Below, piece after piece: positions 1 to 5,189 of a DNA stretch of 6,038 bases. The number at the start of each line of letters is the position of its first letter. Position 1 is the stretch's first letter. The DNA comes from an uncultured Oscillospiraceae bacterium (GTDB lineage: Bacteria; Bacillota; Clostridia; Oscillospirales; Acutalibacteraceae). A program made the position numbers and the translations under genes. The stretch spans positions 1-6,038 of the forward strand of contig UQFM01000088.1 of the NCBI GenBank assembly GCA_900540295.1, read 5' to 3'. The notes below the pieces were generated by a model that had not been told where the DNA came from, did not search any database, and saw only the letters and a list, made by a program, of their open reading frames with translations.

Positions 1-26
1 AGACAGACTTCGCAGAGCTTGCGTAA
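1..26 (+). CDS. 3' end of an upstream gene (partial)
   Basis: The window opens inside what is probably the end of a coding region. Reading from base 3 gives T-D-F-A-E-L-A followed by TAA at 24-26. Frame 1 gives R-Q-T-S-Q-S-L-R-K followed by TAA at 28-30. The first reads more like an ordinary protein tail, but seven residues cannot settle it. The support is the terminator starting about 20 bases later with nothing else for it to terminate. No function can be assigned. Confidence 0.3.
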
Positions 27-39
27 GTAAAATACCCGA

Positions 40-79
40 ATTTTTGCAGAGGTACGGTTTTTGCCGTGCCTCTGTTTTT
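40..79 (+). repeat. 40-bp direct repeat, copy 1 (terminator)
   Basis: These 40 bases are identical to 1672-1711 and in the same orientation. The match covers the T-rich lead-in, the whole hairpin and five bases of the T-tract. It breaks at base 39 and at base 80. The two copies bracket the phospholipase C gene and its membrane-protein partner. Confidence 0.9.
47..79 (+). terminator. Rho-independent terminator of the upstream gene
   Basis: An 11-bp stem pairs CAGAGGTACGG (47-57) with CCGTGCCTCTG (64-74), with one G-U wobble and a six-base loop. TTTTTATTTT follows directly. The 5' side has no A-tract that would act as a U-tract on the other strand, so it should work only in the + direction. 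It separates the upstream gene from the phospholipase promoter. Confidence 0.88.
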
Positions 80-137
80 ATTTTACTTAAACAATATACA
101 CATTTTTTTATGACTTTAATGTTATAATATGTTATCA

Positions 138-166
138 TTGACGAATATGCTGAGGCGTGATATTAT
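138..166 (+). promoter_or_regulatory. Sigma-A type extended -10 promoter of the phospholipase operon
   Basis: TTGACG (138-143) and TATTAT (161-166) are separated by 17 bases. TG at 158-159 sits one base before the -10 box, making it an extended -10. Transcription should start near 173, giving an untranslated leader of about 63 bases. A separate TATAAT at 123-128 has no fitting -35 box. Confidence 0.65.
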
Positions 167-173
167 ATTACAT

Positions 174-182
174 GAAAGGAGG
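174..182 (+). promoter_or_regulatory. Orphan Shine-Dalgarno at the predicted mRNA 5' end (STAB-SD-like)
   Basis: GAAAGGAGG is a near-perfect anti-16S sequence, but no usable start codon lies at the right distance: the following bases read ATTTTATAATAG. It falls within a few bases of the predicted transcription start and about 55 bases before the real start codon. It matches, as I recall it, the STAB-SD of Bacillus thuringiensis cry3A, where a bound 30S subunit protects the 5' end from decay. That role here is inference. A mutated older start site is the alternative. Confidence 0.45.
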
Positions 183-236
183 ATTTTATAATAGTATAGT
201 TGGTAAGAGGGTATTGATAAGAATAGGAGGCGTAAA

Positions 237-1199
237 ATGTTAAAAAAGAGTATTAGCGTATTTTTGTGTACGGTGATGGTTTTAGCGAGTTTGTCTTTAG
301 GCGCGTTTGCGTATCATGCAGAAAATATGCAGGAAACATTGGATTTGTCAGCGTATTCGTGGGATGATATTATGACTATGCGTAACACAGAATATCGTGA
401 GTTGCTTGCAAAATTTGAACGTGTATATGATCCCTTTGGTACATACGCGGCAAATCAACCGTTGATGGAGTTAAATGAAAATCAAATTTCTCCGCAATGG
501 ACATCCGGGGATGAGAAAGACAGCGGGTCCCATGAATTGATTACCGCGCGTGCTTGCGGAATTCTATTAGATGATATGGGATTTTGGGGTGATAATCGTA
601 GTGCTTCGTTAGTAGCGGCACTGATGATTTCGCTGGCGTCTGTAATTCCGGATAAGGATTATGGGGAAGGTCCACTAAGCGGATTTGAAGGACATTTTTA
701 CGATCCGGATACGAATACAAGCTATACGCAGGATTCAATCAACACGGCAAAAACCAATATGGTTAAGAATTATACAGCGGCTGTAAACGCTTATAGGTCG
801 GGCGGTGTTACAGAGAATTTTGTGGAGTTGGTTGGGAAAATGCTGCATTATATACAAGATGCCTGTGAGCCGCATCACGCAGCGAATGTTACCGCTGTTG
901 TATTTTGGAAAGGACACAGTTCTTTTGAATCCTACGCCGATAAAAACTTAAATAGCTATATTGATTCATATAAGACTCTGCCTCAATCTGAATACAAAAA
1001 TGCTTTATCTTTATCCAAAGAGAATATAATATACAGTGCTGCTAAAAATGCAAAAGGCTATATCTCTATGGTAGATAATATTGCGGATAAATCAAAATGG
1101 GATGCGGCGGCATATGCGACAACCAGAAATGCTGTTCGGTATTCTGTACAATTGTTATATAAGCTGTCTGTAGAAGCGGGTATTCCGCTGGTGAAATAA
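237..1199 (+). CDS. Secreted zinc-dependent phospholipase C
   Basis: This 320-residue exported enzyme belongs to the alpha-toxin / B. cereus PLC family, which hydrolyses phosphatidylcholine-type lipids to diacylglycerol and a phospho-headgroup. Residues 1-25 form a signal peptide: K3-K4, a hydrophobic core, and likely cleavage after A-F-A. The family zinc ligands can be matched: W88, H99, D139, H153 (in HFYDPDT), H204 and D208 (in LHYIQD), H214 (before AANVT), H227 and E231 (in HSSFE). Family members use the amino group of the N-terminal Trp as a ligand, so processing just before W88 and a propeptide of about 62 residues are inferred. The mature part (about 233 residues) matches single-domain PLC length, and there is no C2-like lipid-binding domain. 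AGGAGG (225-230) lies six bases before the ATG. Family assignment is firm. Substrate range and any virulence role are unknown. Confidence 0.93.
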   Translation: MLKKSISVFLCTVMVLASLSLGAFAYHAENMQETLDLSAYSWDDIMTMRNTEYRELLAKFERVYDPFGTYAANQPLMELNENQISPQWTSGDEKDSGSHELITARACGILLDDMGFWGDNRSASLVAALMISLASVIPDKDYGEGPLSGFEGHFYDPDTNTSYTQDSINTAKTNMVKNYTAAVNAYRSGGVTENFVELVGKMLHYIQDACEPHHAANVTAVVFWKGHSSFESYADKNLNSYIDSYKTLPQSEYKNALSLSKENIIYSAAKNAKGYISMVDNIADKSKWDAAAYATTRNAVRYSVQLLYKLSVEAGIPLVK

Positions 1200-1200
1200 A

Positions 1201-1626
1201 ATGAAGAAGAACAAAAAAACGGTATTTTGGCTGTCTATGATTCTTTATACGATAGGATATCTGTATTTCTTGCTTGTCTCTTTAGAAAGCTGTGTCCATA
1301 CAATTTCTTTTTATAAAAGTGCACTTGGAAAGCTTTCACCGTATTTTTACAGCGATTGGATGTTCGGACCTGCAATTGTGTGCGGTATTGCTTTTTTGGC
1401 CGGCTGTATTCTGCTTACAAAGCTTATGTACGGGCGTTTTAGGCGCATCGTTGCGCTTTTGCCAATCGGCGGCATATTTTTACAGGTGTTTCTCGTTTTG
1501 CTTTTTGCAGTACTCAGCAGAAATGCCGAGATGAAATATGGATATGTAATCCTCCCGGCAGTTTTACTGATTTACTTGCTTCTTATTTGGCTTCTTTGTT
1601 TGCGGGAGTATAAGAAATATCTGTGA
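1201..1626 (+). CDS. Small four-helix integral membrane protein, function unknown
   Basis: This 141-residue protein has four predicted membrane segments at about 8-28, 54-74, 83-105 and 114-134. It starts K-K-N-K-K and ends with a basic tail (R-E-Y-K-K-Y). The loop between helices 2 and 3 is also basic (R79, R81, R82), which suggests both termini and that loop face the cytoplasm. I recognise no family and see no catalytic motif. The ATG lies one base after the phospholipase stop codon and has no clear ribosome binding site, so it is probably translated by coupling. The terminator at 1679 ends the unit. A role linked to the secreted lipase (self-protection, export or membrane sensing) is conceivable from position only. 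Confidence 0.75.
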   Translation: MKKNKKTVFWLSMILYTIGYLYFLLVSLESCVHTISFYKSALGKLSPYFYSDWMFGPAIVCGIAFLAGCILLTKLMYGRFRRIVALLPIGGIFLQVFLVLLFAVLSRNAEMKYGYVILPAVLLIYLLLIWLLCLREYKKYL

Positions 1627-1671
1627 CGCGTTGGGAACGGATTAAAAATTTTATGTAACATATGCAGTTGT

Positions 1672-1711
1672 ATTTTTGCAGAGGTACGGTTTTTGCCGTG
1701 CCTCTGTTTTT
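1672..1711 (+). repeat. 40-bp direct repeat, copy 2 (terminator)
   Basis: Identical to 40-79, at an offset of exactly 1632 bases. Outside the repeat the flanks differ, apart from general A/T-richness. Confidence 0.9.
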
Positions 1712-1712
1712 T
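1679..1712 (+). terminator. Rho-independent terminator of the phospholipase operon
   Basis: It has the same 11-bp stem as the first terminator (1679-1689 with 1696-1706, loop 1690-1695). A stronger tail of TTTTTTGTTTTT follows. It lies about 50 bases after the membrane-protein stop codon. Confidence 0.88.
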
Positions 1713-1779
1713 GTTTTTAAATTCACTTCGGATTTTTAAAATTTTATGCGGATTTATGATATATTTTTTTCAGAACAAA

Positions 1780-1815
1780 CGATACAATGCAAAGCAGATA
1801 ACAAAAATTGTATCG
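1780..1815. repeat. 9-bp inverted repeat in the kinase leader
   Basis: CGATACAAT (1780-1788) and ATTGTATCG (1807-1815) are perfect reverse complements separated by 18 bases. They could be an operator for a dimeric regulator or the stem of an mRNA leader structure. The left arm contains the -10-like TACAAT, which would suit repression. Confidence 0.5.
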
Positions 1816-1838
1816 GGGTGCTTTTTTCGAAAACACCC
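1816..1838 (+). promoter_or_regulatory. Hairpin next to the kinase ribosome binding site
   Basis: GGGTG (1816-1820) pairs with CACCC (1834-1838), and three A-U pairs can form inside after one mismatch. The CCC at 1836-1838 could instead pair with the GGG of the ribosome binding site at 1842-1844. Two competing structures near the start codon are therefore possible. Control of translation by this means is inference only. Confidence 0.35.
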
Positions 1839-1854
1839 TGCGGGAGGTTTTTTC

Positions 1855-2838
1855 ATGGTCAGCCGTACGAAATATCTGTTAGATGACGACACTGTAAAGC
1901 GTTTGTTCAAAAAAGCGGGGATTACAGGCGTCACGGGTATTGCTCCGCTCGGCGCGGGCGAATACAATGCGGTTTATGCCGTAAAGGCGGATAAGGAATA
2001 TGTACTCAAAGTAGCGCCTGCCGAGGATGTGCCTGTTCTCACCTATGAAAAGAATATGATGCAGAGCGAAGTGTATTGGTATAACCTTCTGCGGACGCAA
2101 ACGGATATCCGTGTCCCTAAAGTATATTTCGAGGATGCTTCCAAAACCGTAATTCCGACGCCGTATTTCATTATGGAAAAAATAGAGGGCGAACAGATGG
2201 ATAAATTCCGAATGACCGACAGCGAAAAGGAGACCTGCGCGCGCAGGGTTGCGCAGATGGTTGCACAGCTGCACAAAATTCAGAATCCGAAATTCGGCTA
2301 CATACAAAACGGACTGTATGACAATTGGTACGGTGCGCTTACAGGTATGCTCGAAAATCTGATTTGCGATGCGGCGCGCGTCGGCAAAAAATCTCCGAAG
2401 GGAGAAAAACTGCTCCGCCTTGCGCAAAAATACAAAAGCATTTTGGAGGACGTTCCCTGCACCATGGTGAATTATGACGCATGGGCGCCGAATATGCTCT
2501 GCCGCCGGCTTCCGAACGGGGAAATTGAAATCGCATGGATTGACCCCGAACGAAGCTTTTGGGGGGACCGTATTTTTGATTTTATCTGTTTGGAATTCCC
2601 GAAACCGCTGCAGAAGAAAAAACTGTCCGTCCGCGCTTATAACGAAGCGAGCGATTATCCTGTTACCTGCAGCCGCGCGGAATGCATTCGGTTTGCCTTT
2701 GCCGAGGGCGTTATGGGGCTGATTCAGGAGGTCGAAAAATACTACCGTTATACGCCGCATCATTTTGGCTGGTGGCGGAATGTGCTCTGCGGTTCGCTTC
2801 TGTATCGGCAGGCATTCCGTACTTTAGGGGAATTCTGA
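1855..2838 (+). CDS. APH-family (kinase-fold) small-molecule phosphotransferase
   Basis: This 327-residue cytoplasmic protein has the aminoglycoside phosphotransferase / choline kinase fold and should transfer phosphate from ATP to a small molecule. Residues 32-50 look like the nucleotide-binding loop (LGAGEYNAVYAV). K52 in Y-V-L-K-V is the ATP-binding lysine and E72 its likely salt-bridge partner. The catalytic loop is N206-Y-D208-A-W-A-P-N213: D208 is the expected base and N213 a metal ligand, but the usual H-G-D reads N-Y-D. D230 in W-I-D-P-E is the second metal ligand, followed by W-G-D238. The frame stays open upstream to 1693, but that runs through the terminator. ATG 1855, seven bases after GGGAGG, is the credible start. 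The substrate is unknown; sugar, amine, homoserine-like and drug kinases share this fold, so resistance should not be assumed. Its stop overlaps the MATE start. Confidence 0.85.
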   Translation: MVSRTKYLLDDDTVKRLFKKAGITGVTGIAPLGAGEYNAVYAVKADKEYVLKVAPAEDVPVLTYEKNMMQSEVYWYNLLRTQTDIRVPKVYFEDASKTVIPTPYFIMEKIEGEQMDKFRMTDSEKETCARRVAQMVAQLHKIQNPKFGYIQNGLYDNWYGALTGMLENLICDAARVGKKSPKGEKLLRLAQKYKSILEDVPCTMVNYDAWAPNMLCRRLPNGEIEIAWIDPERSFWGDRIFDFICLEFPKPLQKKKLSVRAYNEASDYPVTCSRAECIRFAFAEGVMGLIQEVEKYYRYTPHHFGWWRNVLCGSLLYRQAFRTLGEF

Positions 2839-4175
2839 TGGCGAATAAACAGGAAACACTTTCCATGAAACACACACCGATTCCGCGCTTGCTCGGCAGT
2901 TATGCATTGACTGCCTTTTGCGCGCTGTTTTTTGATGCGCTGTACAATCTTGTCGATACGCTGTTCATCGGCTACGGCGTGGGCGACAACGCAATGGGCG
3001 GTGTATCGGTGGTATTTCCGTTTATGCTTCTGCAAGGCGCTGTTGCGCAAATGATTGGCGGCGGCGCGGCGTCCGTTGTTTCCCGATGCTTAGGTAAATC
3101 CGATTTTGAAGGCGCGGGGAACGCCACGGCAAACGCAATGCTGACATTTTATACGGTTTCTGCCGCTGTGACCGTGCTTGGCTTGTTTTTCCGTGTACCT
3201 TTGCTTCGGTTTTTCGGCGCAACCGAAGAAATTATGCCCTATGCAAAGCCTTATTTTACCGTGATTTTGTGCGGGAACGTATTTTCCACGGGTTTTTCCT
3301 CTGTCATCCGCGCCGAGGGGAAAATGCGTTACGGACTGCTGATTTGGCTGATTCCCACCGCCGTCAATGTTTTGCTGGATTATTTGTTTATCTATATTTT
3401 CAGGCTCGGTGTATTCGGCGCCGCGCTGGCAACCGTGCTTTGCTATGTCACCAGCTTTCTGATGAGCGTATTCTTTTTTGCCAAGCGCTCCGTACAGCGG
3501 TTTACAAATCTGAAAATCAGCTGTAAATCCATTGCGGAAATTCTCGCGGTCGGTGTGCCGACGCTGATACAGCTTTCGGGAATGTCCGTGATTACCCTGT
3601 TGATGAACCGTGCATTGGCGGTGCATATCGGAACTTACGGCGTGAACGCGTTCGCGTATATGTCCAAAATCATCACGTTTGCGCTCGTGCCGTTTCATGC
3701 GGCGGCACAGGCCGCCGCGCCGATTATCGGATTTAATTACGGCGCAAACAATATAAATCGGATAAAAAATACCGTGCGATTCAGCCTGCTTTACAGCGAG
3801 ATATATGCCGTTGCCGCCGTAGTGGTTTCCTTTTTGTCGGCACGCTGTATGATGCGGATTTTTACAGCGGATGTGCTGCTTTTGGATTTCGGTGCGCGGG
3901 GATTGCGTATCCTTTGCGGCAGTCTGCCGTGCATTCCCGTTTTTCTGCTTGCAGGCACATACTTTCAGGCAGTCGGGCAAAAATTACGCGCGGCAGTTTC
4001 CGCAGGCATTTTACTTGTGTTTACCGCGGTATCGGTTTCCGTTCTGCCGCGGTGGGATGCGGAATCGGGTATATGGCTGTCCGTTCCGCTGTCCTGCCTG
4101 CTTGCCGCCGCTGTGAATGCCGTTTTGCTGAAAACCGCCGACAAACAGCCTTTTGTTCACAATAGCTGCCTGTGA
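2838..4175 (+). CDS. MATE family multidrug/cation antiporter (MepA-like)
   Basis: This 445-residue membrane protein has the length and layout of the MATE family, which exports cationic drugs or metabolites in exchange for Na+ or H+. About twelve helices can be placed, near 17-38, 52-75, 100-122, 137-157, 165-188, 193-214, 234-258, 275-298, 315-337, 353-375, 386-404 and 411-431. The two halves repeat the family pattern. Recognisable segments are Y-N-L-V-D-T-L-F-I-G (36-45), the small-residue stretch with R83 and L-G-K (73-87), V-N-V-L-L-D (176-181) and the second-half signature A-P-I-I-G-F-N-Y-G-A (294-303). ATG 2838 shares a base with the kinase stop (TGATG) and follows AGGGG by seven bases. 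The frame is open back to 2682, but that part lies inside the kinase. The substrate is unknown. Co-translation with the kinase suggests a shared job. Confidence 0.92.
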   Translation: MANKQETLSMKHTPIPRLLGSYALTAFCALFFDALYNLVDTLFIGYGVGDNAMGGVSVVFPFMLLQGAVAQMIGGGAASVVSRCLGKSDFEGAGNATANAMLTFYTVSAAVTVLGLFFRVPLLRFFGATEEIMPYAKPYFTVILCGNVFSTGFSSVIRAEGKMRYGLLIWLIPTAVNVLLDYLFIYIFRLGVFGAALATVLCYVTSFLMSVFFFAKRSVQRFTNLKISCKSIAEILAVGVPTLIQLSGMSVITLLMNRALAVHIGTYGVNAFAYMSKIITFALVPFHAAAQAAAPIIGFNYGANNINRIKNTVRFSLLYSEIYAVAAVVVSFLSARCMMRIFTADVLLLDFGARGLRILCGSLPCIPVFLLAGTYFQAVGQKLRAAVSAGILLVFTAVSVSVLPRWDAESGIWLSVPLSCLLAAAVNAVLLKTADKQPFVHNSCL

Positions 4176-4200
4176 AAGCATTGCTTTCACAGGCGGTTTT
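4166..4200 (+). terminator. Rho-independent terminator overlapping the MATE stop codon
   Basis: A perfect 12-bp stem pairs GCCTGTGAAAGC (4168-4179) with GCTTTCACAGGC (4183-4194) around a three-base loop. A U-G and a C-G pair extend it outward (4166-4167 with 4195-4196). A short TTTT follows. The MATE stop TGA (4173-4175) is inside the left arm, so terminating ribosomes could disturb folding. It separates the kinase/MATE operon from the PadR operon. Confidence 0.82.
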
Positions 4201-4234
4201 GACATAAAACCATGAAAAACGCTTCGGGCAGTGC

Positions 4235-4263
4235 TTGACAAGGGTATATCGCAGTGCTATACT
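4235..4263 (+). promoter_or_regulatory. Strong promoter of the PadR operon
   Basis: TTGACA (4235-4240) is a perfect -35 box. TATACT (4258-4263) is a near-perfect -10 box at the ideal 17-base spacing, with an extended -10 TG at 4255-4256. Transcription should start near 4270. Operators overlap both the -10 box and the start site, so the promoter should be strong but repressed. Confidence 0.85.
4247..4261. promoter_or_regulatory. PadR operator 1
   Basis: TATCGCA-G-TGCTATA is a palindrome with one mismatch relative to an ideal TATCGCA-N-TGCGATA. It covers most of the spacer end and the -10 box, so a bound repressor would block RNA polymerase. The left half is the perfect half. Confidence 0.65.
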
Positions 4264-4266
4264 ATA

Positions 4267-4281
4267 TATCGAAGTGCGATA
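4267..4281. promoter_or_regulatory. PadR operator 2
   Basis: TATCGAA-G-TGCGATA is the same palindrome with its one mismatch in the left half. Its centre (4274) is exactly 20 bp from that of operator 1 (4254), about two helical turns, so two dimers would lie on the same face. It covers the predicted transcription start. Over 17 bases the two sites match at 15 positions. A weaker GCAGTGC core lies at 4228-4234. Confidence 0.65.
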
Positions 4282-4308
4282 CATTGCGGTGCGAAGTGAG
4301 GCGATGAG

Positions 4309-4623
4309 ATGGACAGTCATATCAGAAAAGTATATGTGCCGATGACCCAAACGAGCTTTTACATTCTTTTGTGCCTGCGGGAGGAAGCGCACGGGTACAG
4401 CATTGTCAAAAAAACAGAGCAGTTGACAAACGGGGAAATCAAAATCAGTCCGGGCACCCTGTACGGCAGTCTGTCAAAAATGGAAAAAGACGGTCTGATT
4501 CGGTTTATAAGGGAAGAAGACAACCGTAAAATTTATTGTATTACCGCGCTCGGCACACAGGTGCTGGATTTGGAAATGCAGCGTATTACGCGGTTATACA
4601 GAAGTATGGAGGCGGCGAAATAA
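4309..4623 (+). CDS. PadR family transcriptional regulator (small subfamily)
   Basis: This 104-residue winged-helix repressor is of the PadR type. Residues 14-35 carry the first helices with H-G-Y-S-I (28-32). Residues 47-64 are the family hallmark S-P-G-T-L-Y-G-S-L followed by M-E-K-D-G-L-I, containing the recognition helix. Residues 65-80 form the wing (E-E-D-N-R-K-I-Y), and one C-terminal helix (about 81-101) serves for dimerisation. The length fits the short LmrR-like subfamily, whose members often sense hydrophobic compounds in a pocket between the subunits. GAGG (4298-4301) lies seven bases before ATG 4309. ATG 4342 is a possible later start but has no ribosome binding site. Two operators over its promoter point to autorepression. 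It is translated with the DUF2812 gene one base downstream. The inducer is unknown. Confidence 0.92.
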   Translation: MDSHIRKVYVPMTQTSFYILLCLREEAHGYSIVKKTEQLTNGEIKISPGTLYGSLSKMEKDGLIRFIREEDNRKIYCITALGTQVLDLEMQRITRLYRSMEAAK

Positions 4624-4624
4624 T

Positions 4625-5176
4625 ATGAGAGAAACCAAAACACAACTCCGATTTTTTTCGGTTCCCGAATGGCAAAAGGAAGAAAAGTATCTCAGAGAAC
4701 AGCATAAAAACGGTTGGGAATTTGTACGCGTCAGCGGTCTCGGGGTTTATCGTTTTAAAAAATGTGCGCCGCAGGATGTAATCTATCAGTTGGATTTCAA
4801 TGCGGACAGTACCAAGCAAAAAGACGAATACCTTCAAATGTTCCGCGACTGCGGCTGGGAATACCTGCAAAATTATGCGGGATACAGCTATTTCCGCAAA
4901 GCGGCTTCCGAAATGGGCGAAGCAGAGGAGAGCATTTTTTGCGATGACGCTTCCCGACTGGATATGATGAAACGTGTGTTTGTCGGGCGGATGACGCCGC
5001 TTTTGATGATTTTCTTTTGCACCATTTTACCGCAGCTGTTTATACAAAGTCATAATTCCATTCCCGAAAGCCGATTCTTTTTCGCACTGTACTGTGTGCT
5101 GTTTGTGCTTTATTTGTATGCGTTCATAAAGTTCGGCGTGCGGTATTGGGCATTTTATAAGTCCGTGCATAAGTGA
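4625..5176 (+). CDS. DUF2812 domain membrane protein
   Basis: This 183-residue protein has a soluble N-terminal region (about 5-95) with the DUF2812 pattern: a paired W-Q-K-E-E-K-Y-L, N-G-W-E-F, Y-R-F-K-K, Y-Q-L-D-F, D-E-Y, G-W-E-Y and Y-S-Y-F-R-K. A linker with I-F-C-D-D and R-L-D-M-M-K follows, then two membrane helices at about 121-141 and 151-170 and a short basic tail. The domain's molecular function is not known to me. In Firmicutes it is often next to a PadR regulator, as here. The ATG lies one base after the PadR stop, with GGAGG (4608-4612) inside the end of padR at a rather long 12-base spacing. It is probably the main output or sensor partner of the PadR protein, a role inferred from context. 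Confidence 0.85.
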   Translation: MRETKTQLRFFSVPEWQKEEKYLREQHKNGWEFVRVSGLGVYRFKKCAPQDVIYQLDFNADSTKQKDEYLQMFRDCGWEYLQNYAGYSYFRKAASEMGEAEESIFCDDASRLDMMKRVFVGRMTPLLMIFFCTILPQLFIQSHNSIPESRFFFALYCVLFVLYLYAFIKFGVRYWAFYKSVHK

Positions 5177-5189
5177 GGGGGTATTACAG

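Larger units (their letters stand above)
24..89. repeat. 11-bp inverted repeat enclosing the first terminator
   Basis: TAAGTAAAATA at 24-34 is the exact reverse complement of TATTTTACTTA at 79-89. The arms lie outside the terminator hairpin at 47-74, so the transcript could form a nested structure with an A/U-rich outer stem. The left arm overlaps the candidate stop codons of the upstream gene. The second copy of the terminator (1679-1712) lacks this outer stem. Confidence 0.6.
1713..1854 (+). other. Kinase leader region without a gene
   Basis: This is an A/T-rich stretch between the terminator and the kinase start. It holds two inverted repeats (1780-1815 and 1816-1838) and the ribosome binding site GGGAGG (1842-1847). 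The promoter is not resolved. TATGAT (1755-1760) and TACAAT (1783-1788) both resemble a -10 box, but neither has a good -35 at 16-18 bases. No riboswitch class that I know is recognisable. Confidence 0.45.

Noticed and set aside
123..128. TATAAT as the phospholipase -10 box
   Set aside because: No -35-like hexamer lies 16-18 bases upstream, while TTGACG/TATTAT at 138-166 fits well.
172..243. 23-codon leader peptide frame overlapping the phospholipase start
   Set aside because: Its ATG sits at the predicted transcription start, and the only upstream GAGG is 16 bases away. The GGAGG inside it is better explained as an orphan site.
1693..1854. 54-residue N-terminal extension of the kinase
   Set aside because: It would begin inside the terminator hairpin and has no ribosome site. 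GGGAGG precedes ATG 1855, where the family-like sequence begins.
1879..2763. Long open frame (294 codons) on the minus strand opposite the kinase
   Set aside because: It mirrors a strongly supported + strand gene, shows no family motif and has no promoter or ribosome site.
2682..2837. 52-residue N-terminal extension of the MATE protein
   Set aside because: It lies entirely inside the kinase gene in another frame and is not membrane-protein-like at the expected place. TGATG coupling at 2838 is the normal arrangement.
3090..3980. Long open frame (296 codons) on the minus strand opposite MATE
   Set aside because: The product is rich in K, R, H and Q, as expected from the complement of a membrane-protein gene. 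The + strand MATE assignment is secure.
1855..4175. Antibiotic resistance island
   Set aside because: APH-fold kinases and MATE pumps have many housekeeping substrates. No known resistance enzyme signature or mobile element is visible.
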